This document shows positions 11,396 to 21,654 of a stretch of DNA of 64,000 nucleotides, in pieces; the first letter of the stretch is position 1, and the number at the start of each line of letters is the position of its first letter. This DNA is from Adenanthera pavonina. Lineage: Eukaryota; Streptophyta; Magnoliopsida; Fabales; Fabaceae. Both the position numbers and the translations under genes were made by a program. A model generated the notes under the pieces. The model was not told the DNA's origin, did not search any database, and saw only the letters and a program-made list of their open reading frames with translations. Where the stretch lies: assembly GCA_026686845.1 (NCBI GenBank), contig JAIVEN010000003.1:1304501-1368500 (forward strand). Reading direction: 5' to 3'.

Positions 11396-14300
11396 TCATA
11401 TCCTACGAATACCAAGTGATTTTACATGATCAACATATATATCTCTAGGTATTGGCTTGGTAAAGGAATCAGCAATCATTTGACGTGTAGGAATATGGCG
11501 AATTGTAACACTTTTTTGTGCTATTGCATCTCTTACAAAATTATACTTGGTGTCTATGTGCTTTATCTTACTATGATACTTGGGATCTTTAGTGTAGGCA
11601 ATGGCAGCCTCGCTATCACAGTTTATCAAAATTGGATCCAATTGATCACCAATGATCCCTAAATGTTTTATGAATCTTTTCAACCATACTGCTTCTTGTA
11701 CTGCTGCAGAACATGCAACGAACTCTGCTTCCATGGTAGACAAAGCAATACAAGTCTGTTTCTTGCTACACCAAGATATAGCTCCATTGTTTAGCAGAAA
11801 AACATATCCAGAAGTCGATTTGCGCTCATCCAGATCTCCTCCCCAATCTGCATCGGAGTATCCTACCAAGCGTAAATCGCTTCCTTGATAACATAGGGCA
11901 TAATCTACTGTACCTTGCAAATATCTCAGGATTCTCTTCATAGCTTTCCAATGTTTCAGTACAGGGTTTGACTGGTACCTACTGACCAAACCAACTGCAT
12001 AACATATGTTTGGTCTCGTACACATCATGGCATACATTAAACTACCAACTGCACCGGAATAAGGGACTCTTTCCATCATCTTCTTTTCAGACTCAGTCTG
12101 AGGACATATATCTCAACTCAGATTTTCTCCTCTTGAAATAGGGGTATCCATAGGTTTACAGTTTTTCATGTTGAATTGCTCAAGAATTTTCTCAATGTAA
12201 TTTTTCTGAGAAAGGGATATTAATTTTCTTGGGCCATCTCTATGGATTTTAACTCCCAGTATATAATCAGCTTCACCCATGTCTTTCATTTCAAAATTCG
12301 AAGATAGCCATTCTTTGATAGCTATAATCGATTTTAGACTATTTCCGGCTAATAGTATATCATCCACATAAAGGGATAATATCACAAGATTCTTTTCAAA
12401 ATTCTTGATGTATACACAGTGGTCCTCGTCGATCATCTGGAAATCGTACGAGGTTATAGCTTGATGAAACTTCAAATACCACTGTCTGGATGATTGTTTA
12501 AGTCCGTAAATGGACCTTTTTAACTTGTAGACTTTATTCTCTTTCCCTTTCTCAATGAAACCTAATGGCTGTTGCATATAGATTTCTTCATCCAGTTCAC
12601 CATTTAAAAATGCGGTTTTTACATCCATCTGATGTAATTCTAGATTTAAACTTGCTACTATTGCCAGAATTAGTCTTATGGAGTTAAAACGCACAATAAG
12701 TGAAAAAGTATCTTCATAATCTATACCTTTCTGTTGAGTATACCCTTTTACCACTAATCGAGCCTTGTATCGTTCAATCGATCCATCTACATTTCTCTTA
12801 ACTTTGAGAATCCATTTATTCCCTATTGCCTTACGTCCAGATGGAAGATTGACCAAATCTCAGACTTGGTTTATCCTCATTGAATTCATTTCCTCTTCCA
12901 TTGCTTTTTTCCATTCATTACTAGCAGGGCATGATAAAGCCTCATGTATTGAATTAGACTCATCATAGTATTATGGGGTAACTATAAGTGCAGTCCCTTC
13001 TATTGGGAAACGTCTCTTTGATACGCTTTTTCTGTTACTTCTCCGCAGTGGGATCTCTTGTAAGTTATTCTGTTCTTGAACAGGATCTTGTACTTGTCTT
13101 TGTGATCTCCCACTCGAATTAAGAGGTTGAGGTATATAAATTTGTTCTTCAGTTTCTTCATGTATCTCATAAAGAAATACAGTACGATCTACCTTACCCC
13201 TACTGAGAAATTCGTTTTCTAGAAATGTTGCATCTCTAGATTCTATTTCAGTGACACTTCCATCCTAGTTTTCTCCAATGAAAACGTAACACTTAAATTA
13301 TTTAGAGTATCCAATAAAGATACATTTCTTCCCTCTTGGACCTATTTTTCCATATTTGTGGGAAGTAGCATGGACATAAGCTGCCGACCCCCAAGGTTTT
13401 AAAATATTGAACTCTGGCTTACAATTTGTCCATAGCTCATAGGGTGTTGATGTGACTGATTTTGAAGGCACACGGTTAAGTATGAAGGCTGCTGTTAAAG
13501 TTGCATCTCCCCAATACGAAATGGGTAGATTGACTTGTGCCATCATGGACCTAACCATGTCTAGTAATGTTATATTTCTTCTTTCAGCTACACCATTTTG
13601 TTGTTGAGTGCCAGGGATTGTAAGTTGCCTTACTATTCCCTTTTCTTCATAGAGCTTTTTGAATTGATCGGATAAATATTCACGTCCGCGATTGGTTCTT
13701 AATGCTTTGATTTTCTTGTCCATTTGATTTTCAGCTAAGTTCATGTATCGTCTAAAACATTCTAATGCTTTAGATTTATGTGACATCAAATAGACATAAC
13801 CAAATCGAAAGTAATCATCAATGAAAGTGATGAAATAAGTAGCTCTATGTTTTGCCCTCACACTCATAGGACCACAAACATCTGAATGGATTAATTGCAA
13901 TGGAGTTTCTGCCCTAGTTCCAGTTCCAAATGGTTTTCTAGTTGCTTTACCAGCCAACCAATGCTCACACAAGGACATTTTCATTTTATCAATTTCACCT
14001 AGCAGTCCTTCTTTAGCTAGTTTAATCATTCTATTTTGATTAATATGTCCTAGTCTAGCATGCCAAGCATTCATATCAACATTTGAATTGGAAGAAGTTG
14101 CAAAGCAATCATGCATATAAAATACATCAACAATGTCCATAACAAAGAACTTCTTTGAAAGAAAAGCTGAACCATAAAAGGTTGTCCTTAATGAAATGTC
14201 TGCTACTTTATCATGAAAATTTACATTAAACCCATAAATTAATAAGCAGGAAATAGAAACTAAGTTTCGTCGGATGTCAGGTGCATGGAGTATATCATAG

Positions 14301-15451
14301 AGGATTAAGGTTTGTCCACCTCGCAAAGTTAATTTGTAGGTTCCTATACTTTTAACCTCAATTCTCGCGTTGTCACCAACATAAAGCCACTTGCTTTGAT
14401 TCGGTAACTGACGGTACTCTATAAAGGATCCTCGATCCCTGCTCACGTGGTCTGTGAAGCCTGAGTCAATTATCCAAGAAGAAGAAATAGTTTCTGTTAA
14501 AAAAATTGTACTTGAAACATAAGACATATGTGAATTAACATAATTCACTAATACCTTTTCATGTTCATTTTGCTCAGGGCAATCCCTTGCAAAATAACCC
14601 ATTTTCAGGCAGGAATAGCACTTAACCTTACTCAGGTCAGTCTTCTTCTTCTTTCCGCCTTTCTTCCCTCTTTTCTTGAAAGGTTTATTTCCCTTTTTAA
14701 ATTTCGGCCCATTCTTCTTACCCTTTCTTTGATATTTCTTACCCTTTTTGAAATTGGGCTTAGGGTTAGAAGTTCCTGCTTCTTCAGTCAGATAGGTTTG
14801 TCCAGATGCTCTGTAGGCCTCTAAAGATTCATCTTTAAGCTCCAGGTGTTTCTCTACATCACTAAAAGTGTTTATATTCTCATTATGGATTAAGTTGACT
14901 TTCATGTGTTTCCAACTTGAAGGGAGTGACCTTATGACAACCTGGATTTGCTGTTCATCAGACAATTCATGTCCAGCTTCCTTCAGTTCTCTGATCATGC
15001 TGGCCATCTCTCATAGATGCTGTTTCATAGGAGTATTAGGCCTTAACTTATAAGTATCAAACTTAATTGTCAGCCTCCTCAGTTTGGTGGTAGAGGTACC
15101 TCCAAACTTATCCTTTAATGCCGTCCACATGGCTTGTGCAGTTGAATATTTCTCATACTCACACATTAAGTCATTGGCCATAGTACCCAGCATAGTTATA
15201 CGTGCTATGCTGTTCTTCCTTTTCCAGGCCATGTAGACCTCTTGGTCTCTTTTATGCTAGGCAGTATTGCCCGCTTCAGGTTGTGCCATGACTACAATCA
15301 GTGGTTCAACAACATCTTGTTCTTCCAATATATACGAAACTTTTCGGTGCCAGATGTCCCAATTGTCCCCATTTAGTTTATCTTCCTTGTTCAGCTCAAC
15401 CATTATACTCTTGATCGCCATTCTCAAATCAATTACTAGACTATCCCACAT
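11396..15451 (-). pseudogene. Degenerate copia gag-pol polyprotein
   Basis: A single frame runs from ATG 15451 to TGA 11396-11398, 1352 codons, with in-frame stops at 15257-15259, 15011-15013, 13298-13300, 13265-13267, 12971-12973, 12860-12862 and 12113-12115. I see no frameshift. Domains in order: gag (N-terminal part through about 14800), basic lysine-rich stretch, zinc knuckle with C-x2-C near 14616 (CYSCLKMGYFARDC), protease with the DSG motif (SSWIIDSGFTDHVS, about 14450-14490), integrase with HH zinc finger and LIHSDVCGPM, reverse transcriptase with YVDDILLAG near 12365, and RNase H with DADWGGD and STMEAEF motifs. The G of the usual CX2CX4HX4C knuckle is present but the histidine position reads Y-F-A-R, so the knuckle is degenerate. 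The element is non-autonomous now. Confidence 0.92.
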
Positions 15452-15796
15452 AAAGGATTTCTATTATTGAGCTGAACTAAAGAATATATTAATAAAATAT
15501 ACATATAGCACAGTACAATATACAATGTCATATACTTGTATTATTTCTTATTAGAACATAATAATTTCATTAGTTCCATGATCAGGAGACCACAAGTGTA
15601 TCTCCCATCACACGGATGCTAGTGTTACTATTATTTTCTATTAAGATTTTAATACAAGTACTAGAATAATTAACTAAAAAAAAACTCGTATTTTAAAAGC
15701 TCCCATTCAAATAAAGCATATATTAAAAAATATTAAATTCATATAAGAACATAGTCATTGTAAAAAAAAATTAATAAATAAAAAAATATACATAAA

Positions 15797-16315
15797 TCAA
15801 ACAGGAAAACAGAAATTAATAATTTTCCTCTTAAGAATGCGATTCGATATGTTCATCGCTCTATTAATCGCATCGACCCAGGTGTAATCTGAATATTTCT
15901 TGTTTTGTGTATTCAGATTTTCTCTTAACTTAATAATGACGTTTGCGAAGAACTCAGCATCTTCCATATTCACCACAAAGTGTGAATACTTTGCAAGAAT
16001 TGGATACAAGTCTTTTAAATGTTTTATTTTTGTTGTATCCCTATTTGCTATGTCTTGTGCTACAAAGTGGGTAAGGGGTTGATCTACTTCTTGATCTTCA
16101 ATTTTAGGCTCTTTAAAAATAATTTCATCTTCATTTGACCCATTTGGATCTGTATACACATCTTGAAGTTCCTCAGGATTTTCTTCTTCTTCTAGAAACT
16201 CCTCATCAGGATCTTCATCAAAAAATTCATCCTCTAGAATAAGTTCTTCTAAATATTCATAACTTGGAGAATCATATCCAACTATTTCAGTGCTTTTAGA
16301 ATTCTCTTGCTTCAT
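15797..16315 (-). CDS. Extra acidic ORF in the leader of the copia element (172 codons)
   Basis: An open frame with a true ATG at 16315 and a stop at 15797 lies between the primer-binding site and gag, on the element's sense strand. The product starts MKQENSKSTEIVGYDS. Residues about 21-75 are strikingly acidic (about 25 Asp/Glu of 55). A likely helical half follows (about 95-172), ending in a basic tail with the motif ILKRKIINFCFPV. No domain, signal peptide or membrane segment is recognised. It is intact although the 1352-codon gag-pol frame of the same element has seven stops. It could be a captured host exon, an accessory retroelement gene, or a chance ORF. Known copia extra genes (env-like) lie after the polymerase, not before gag. 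Function unknown. Confidence 0.55.
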   Translation of the reverse strand: MKQENSKSTEIVGYDSPSYEYLEELILEDEFFDEDPDEEFLEEEENPEELQDVYTDPNGSNEDEIIFKEPKIEDQEVDQPLTHFVAQDIANRDTTKIKHLKDLYPILAKYSHFVVNMEDAEFFANVIIKLRENLNTQNKKYSDYTWVDAINRAMNISNRILKRKIINFCFPV

Positions 16316-17602
16316 TATTTTCCTTTTTATACCTTCAATAAAATAGTAGAAATTATTAAAATAATTTTAAAATAAATTTATTAAAAAAATGTACTGATAT
16401 AGTTCTAAACAAATCCAAAATTATCTCAAAACTAGGTAAATAGTATATCAAATTGAAGATCTCGAATTTAGGAATTTTTAGAAGCAAAATGTGGCAAAAA
16501 ATACCCTTACATGTGCCCCCACGCTCCCAGAGAAGTCCAGACTACAAAAAAAAAGAAAAAAAATTTAGTCCACGCGTGAGGGAGGTGCGTGAACTACACG
16601 TGCCATCTTATACTGCGATTTCTGCCACACGCGTTGGCCAGACATCTCCCACTCGTTACCGGCATTCTGACAGTGTCCTCCACGTAGCCCAATCATGTGC
16701 TGATGGGCCTCACGCGCCACGTCAGCAATCCCAACCCTTTTTTTTTTATGTTTATGGGCCCAATGTCTCGGCCCAAAAAAATTTTTTTAATTTTTTTTAA
16801 TTGGGCCGAATGATGCCGGCCCATAACAAAAATATATATATATATTTTAAATATATAGGGCCATCTGTTATCAACCCAGAACGATTTTTTTTTTGTTGGG
16901 CTGAACATTTGCGGCCCATAAAATTTTTTTTTTTAAATCCTTCCCAGCCCATTTTTTTTGTTTCGATTTTTTTTTATAAGTCAAAATGACATGTCATTTT
17001 AGCGTTTTGGCGTGTCACTGAGGTCATCCTTGACCTCTCGCCGGGTCAACCCGACCCGGTACGGACCTAGTGGCGGACTCGTGAACCTGCCACCATTTTT
17101 CGCCGTTTTCTCCTTCGTTCGGCTCCCGTTTAAGGCGATCTTGGTGTCATTTTTCTCGTCTCGACGTCCTCTACATGATGATGGCCTTCTTTTGTCCAAA
17201 AAATTGTGATTTCAATAAACCCAATTTTTTGAATTTCCTACGCAGATTGTGACTTTTTTCGGCACTTTCTCTCTAATCTAGTGTTCATTTTAAAGCGATT
17301 TTAGTAGCATTTTTCTCATCTCTTTATTCTCTACACAATGGTGTATTTATTTTCTAGGAAGGGATTATTTTTACAGTACTCAAAAAACTGTATCGTGTAT
17401 AAATTTTTTAAAATTTTGAGATTCCCTATACTGAATCCTATTTGCATATCTTATGAATATAAACAGTATACAAAATTATACAAAAAAACTCATAAGAAAA
17501 ATATATACCGTATGCAAATTATGGAATTCAGAGAAAGTAATTTCTAATTTTCAAGTGAAAAATTTTGCAGCGGATATAGATTTTCCCTGAATCTAAACTC
17601 AT
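16316..17602 (-). other. Long leader of the copia element with TGGGCC palindromes
   Basis: This stretch makes up most of the roughly 2.1 kb between the primer-binding site and gag. Bases 16740-16950 hold several degenerate units pairing TGGGCC or TGGGCT with GGCCCA around an 8-12 base centre (near 16755, 16802, 16896). TGGGCY is the plant site II promoter word. Bases 16990-17210 are GC-rich with gggtcaacccgacccgg. A diverged 60-bp duplication links about 17125-17185 to 17285-17345 (shared core catttttctc and ctctaca). No gene is supported in this part. Confidence 0.5.
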
Positions 17603-17614
17603 GCTCTGATGCCA
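17603..17614 (-). other. Primer-binding site of the copia element
   Basis: Read on the minus strand the 12 bases are TGGCATCAGAGC, one base from the usual plant TGGTATCAGAGC that pairs with the 3' end of initiator methionine tRNA. It lies one base inside the 5' LTR, as expected. Confidence 0.9.
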
Positions 17615-17615
17615 A

Positions 17616-18076
17616 TAAAAGAATAAAAGGTAGGTAGGGAAGACATACATACCGATTGAGAAAGTATTCTTCCACATAGAGAGGATGAAGAATTCCAGGC
17701 GGTAGAAACAAAATCTCTCGGACTTTGTTTACTGCTTCACCGTAGATACACTCGGGAAGGAAAATTTAGAGGAAGAGAGTGAGAGCCTTTTTTTTTTTTT
17801 TAGAGGAAGAGAGAGAGAGATTCCCAGAGCTAATTCACCAAAAGTTACACCCCGGGATCAGAGAGTCTCAATTGAAAAAAACTGAAACTCACCTTCACAT
17901 ACACACACGTTCACTGATTTTTCTCCGAGTGTGCGTTGTGTGGGAACAGTTAACATTTAACCGTTCCCTCCCTCTCTTATTAAATTAATATTAAATAAAA
18001 TACTTTTATTATATTTTGGGTTTGGACCCTTATATTTGAGCCCTCAATTTCCACCCATCAAGGGTGTAACCCAACA
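17616..18076 (-). repeat. 5' LTR of the copia element
   Basis: A 461-bp copy. In element sense it starts TGTTGGGTTACACCC. Its inner end reads TA where the other LTR has CA, probably a point mutation. It carries a 4-bp insertion (ggta near 17634) and about 20 substitutions relative to the 3' LTR. The target duplication CAAAG lies at 18077-18081. Confidence 0.95.
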
Positions 18077-20500
18077 CAAAGTATAGTAAATTCCCTAGGA
18101 CATGATGAGGAATAAATTCTGAGAATAGCTTACCAAGAAAAGATCAGCAGCAGGTAAAAACTCTGCTTGATGAGTGATATAAATAACTGTCTTTGAACTT
18201 AAAATGCCCAGTAAACATTCCTGCCATATATAGAAATAACGAAAGAGCGAATTAAGTCATGTATTAAAGAAGCGTGACGCTGATGTCAAGATCATGTTTC
18301 AAAAAAGTACAAAAAATAATAATAAACATATCAGAATATGATATAAATTATATAGCAAGCTACATTATTTACAAAACATGAGCAATGAGGCTCATTCCTC
18401 AGAGAACATGCAATGCACAAGTTTGTAGTATGCTAATACTATAGAGCATATAAGTTATTAAGCTGAATCTATTGCACATAACAGAAAATAATCATAATGA
18501 GTTGTTACCTTAAAGAGATGGGATCCTGTATGAGCATCCATAGCACTAAAAGGATCATCAAATAGATATATATCGGCATCTTGGTAAAGAGCTCGTGCAA
18601 TTTGTATTCTCTGTTTCTGTCCTCCACTTAAATTGATTCCTCTCTCTCCAATAAATTGTTTGATCACCGAATGGCAAAATTTCCAGGTCCTTCTTCAAGG
18701 AGCATGCTTCAAGGACCTTATGATACCTTTCCCTCTCCATCTCCTTACCCAATAATATAGTCTCTTCAATCTTGCCACTTTGTATCCATGGAGACTAAGC
18801 AACAAAGGCCTTAGTTCCACACACCCTCAAGTTTCCTGATATCTTTGGCACTTCTCCTAAAATACTAAATAGCAGACTAGACTTGCCTGAGCCAACAGTA
18901 CCACAAATAGCAACTCTCATGCCATGAAAGATTTTGAGATTTATACCTCTCAATGTTGGATTAGGGGATGAAAAATCCCAAGAGAAATTACTGTTAACTA
19001 CCTCAATTGCTACGTTAGAACTACCTCTTGGAAGCTTTTCTACAGTGTTAGACTGCAAGTCTTCAAGACGAAGTAATGACGTCATCCTATCTAGAGATAC
19101 CTTAGTTTGAGCTATCATTGAAATTGTGTCTGGAAGCCTATGAATGGGCTCTTGAAGTATTCGGAATGTTGCAAGTGCAGATAAGATCTTTCCTGCAGAT
19201 AAGATCTTTCCTGATTCAAGAGGGATCCCTAAAACTATACAAGTGCAAAAAGTAACCACAGATACAAATGCAGGCGCACCCCATAAAACAAAAGTGGTCA
19301 TGGTTAATGTATAAACATACTTCCTTAACCAGCCTTGCTCTGTCTTCCTCAGTTCAATAACCTTAGACAGAAACTTTATCTCCCATCCCTGTAGTTTGAG
19401 GATTCTCATGTTCCTTAAAATGTCAGATGTAGCCTTCATTCTTGTATCTTTTGACTCCATCAACTTGTCTTGAAATGTTTCTTGCAATGAGGCAAATGGA
19501 ACATTTACCAACATTACAACAACAGTTGCAATAAGAGCAGAAATGGAAGCAATCCCTGGATTTTTATACAAAATAAGCATGGCCAATGTGACTTGCAGAA
19601 CTGCCATCCACGGATCATGCATGTTCCAAGTAAAGTCACCAACTCTCTGAGCATCAACCGTCATGAAACTGATTATCTCTCCAGTAGTGTGGCCCTTCTT
19701 GGACTGACATGAAAGGGTCAAACTTTTTCTATAGATCACTGTCACAAGCAGTGCTCGGAACCTTATCCCAACTTGCTTCAACCTAAAGAACCAAGGCCTC
19801 TGTGAAAGGCACTCTATAAGCTTTGCAACAAGAAATGCAGCTACCAAAGATATCCCTCATTCTTAAATGCCCTTTTTGCCATTGAGGTACTGAACAAAAG
19901 TGTCAATGAGATATGGACCAACGTAAGAAGTGAATGTGTATAAAAGTGCAAAAGTAGCCGTTGCAAGAATCTCTTTCCAAGCTGAGAGTATCAACGCCTT
20001 CACCAGCTTAAGTGTGGTCACTTTCTTTAGTGTGCCACAGTCCTCCTCAAGTTTAATCCTGAAAGCTGGAAAAGCTTCAACGACACTGTCACAACTAGCT
20101 AGAAAGTGCACCACGCTCTGAAGAAGAATGGTAATCTCCTTTCACCTGAACTGAAGAATCCTGTGCGCAAGCAAGCAGAAACGACCCCCCAAGCAACTGT
20201 TTTAAGCGATAAATCCAAAAGGATCACGAACTTTTTATCCGACCAGCCATTTGTATACCAACGGAAGTAATACAGTAGACACATGACAAGATTAAATGCT
20301 AAAGCACGGAAGGGACAAAACAGAGTCCTCTTACACGGAGCCTTCTTAAATTTCTCTTTTGAACCATGTCTGGCACCCACTGCAATTTTATTCCACACCC
20401 ATGAGAGGAAAACCGCTAGTAACAATGCCAGATGGGGAGAAGCAGACACCAAGTGTAAGAAAATGGGTTTTTGGAGAAGATCCACCAAAACAAAAGACAT

Positions 20501-20740
20501 TGCTTACTTATTTGAGAATAAATTGACCATCAAACAAGGAACTTTCTGAAATGGAGCTTTTATGAAATGGGTTAAGTGGTTCCGGTTCTGAAAGTTTGAG
20601 AATGAAAAATTTGAGCTTAAAATTGGAGAGAGTGAGGAATAGGTGAGATGGCTTGGAGGTAGGTTAACGTAGTGCCCAAGGAAGAAGCATGAAAGGAAGT
20701 GTGACTAGCTTCCAGCAAAGGGATGGGATTTTGATGACAA
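20501..20740 (-). promoter_or_regulatory. 5' leader and proximal promoter of ABCC pseudogene copy 2
   Basis: Homologous to the upstream blocks of copies 1 and 3. The shared TATA-like word (TTTTAAGC on the minus strand, 20615-20623) is about 115 bases upstream of the ATG at 20500. The shared gttaacgt block is near 20661 and the ggaagaagcatgaaagga block near 20680. Confidence 0.4.
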
Positions 20741-21654
20741 TGAATTAAATATAAAATGATAGGCATATCAAATATGCTTCCCGTTCGATGAGAATGAATT
20801 AAATATTATATTTTAACATAAAATGTTGACTGGAAAAGAGGTCTGCTTAATTAAATGTTGCCAAAAGCTTTTGGAAATTGACAGAATTTGGTTTTTTATT
20901 TTATTAATTCTGGAGCCCCATAATAAAAAAGAAAAATGATAATTGAGGACCAAAAGTTTGAATTAAATATGATAAATAATCTTATAGTTTTTTCAGTTGT
21001 TAATACAGAGTAAACTAGTAGCAAATTCCTGATTCCAATAGTTAAAAAAATTGGAAGATTATTTACTATATTTAATTCAAACTTTTGATCCTCATTCATT
21101 ATTTTCCATAATAAAAATGATGTCCAAATTATTACTATTATTAGTATAAAACCCATGCAACGCAGAGACAAAATCATTATTTTCGATTGGACGCTCTCTT
21201 CATGAAAAGATTCAAGTTAAAAAGTAATCCAATTTATTAACTCGGAAATAATTAATTATTATATAATAATTCATTTTAAATTTTAAATTTAATCTCAATT
21301 AATATATAAAGCTATCTTTTCCTTGAACAAATTTTGAACCAATCGATAGTCAAATAATTCAAATATTATTAATATAATTACATACTCGCCAAAGATTACA
21401 AGCAACTAATGGTTCTAATATTTGTGTCGGCTGAAAAAATATTTAAAAAAATAGTGATGGCCACTTAGTGACTAATAACTAATAAGTATAACGAAACAAA
21501 TTTCATATGCACCTTGGCATATGTTTCCTATAAAACGAATAAAAGATTAAATTTGAAAATAAATTGTTTATAATACGGTTATAAAAAATTGTCTACTTGC
21601 TGTCCTTTTTTATTAAGAAAGTATTTAAACAAGTATATTTTTCCTTTTTTTTTA

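Larger units (their letters stand above)
9795..18076 (-). mobile_element. Ty1/copia LTR retrotransposon inserted in ABCC pseudogene intron 2
   Basis: The element is 8282 bp, flanked by a perfect 5-bp target duplication CAAAG (9790-9794 and 18077-18081). The uninterrupted intron 2 of the intact copy (about 27957-27985) shows the empty-site arrangement. Order in sense (minus) direction: 5' LTR, primer-binding site, a long leader with an extra ORF, gag, zinc knuckle, protease and integrase, reverse transcriptase, RNase H, a purine-rich tract, 3' LTR. Integrase before reverse transcriptase identifies the copia order. The polyprotein frame is broken only by stop codons. By eye the two LTRs differ at about 20 substitutions and 2 small indels in roughly 457 aligned bases, so the insertion is neither brand new nor ancient. 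Confidence 0.95.
6767..20500 (-). pseudogene. ABCC3-like: ABCC transporter copy 2, pseudogene split by a copia element
   Basis: All ten exons of the intact copy can be aligned: exon 1 18509..20500, exon 2 18134..18220, exon 3 9156..9751, exon 4 8759..8923, exon 5 8286..8582, exon 6 7965..8179, exon 7 7463..7733 (approximate), exon 8 7282..7345, exon 9 6945..7184, exon 10 6767..6843. Lesions seen: a deletion of about 360 bp in exon 1 joining the TMD0 end to the LASCDSV segment; compensating indels near 19850-19870; an 18-bp tandem duplication (about 19177-19214); TAG at 18795-18797; +1 base near 18655; exon 3 acceptor changed from AG to TG next to 9751; about 54 bp missing near 9720; -1 base near 9190; +2 bases near 8530; TGA at 8082-8084; net -36 bp in exon 7 near 7495; and about -10 bp in exon 10. 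Walker A and signature motifs are still readable. An 8.3-kb copia element sits in intron 2. Confidence 0.9.

Noticed and set aside
16453..17209. Several ORFs of 60-115 codons on both strands in the copia leader
   Set aside because: They follow the TGGGCC-rich and poly(T) sequence, are open on both strands and show no domain; only the 172-codon acidic ORF stands out.
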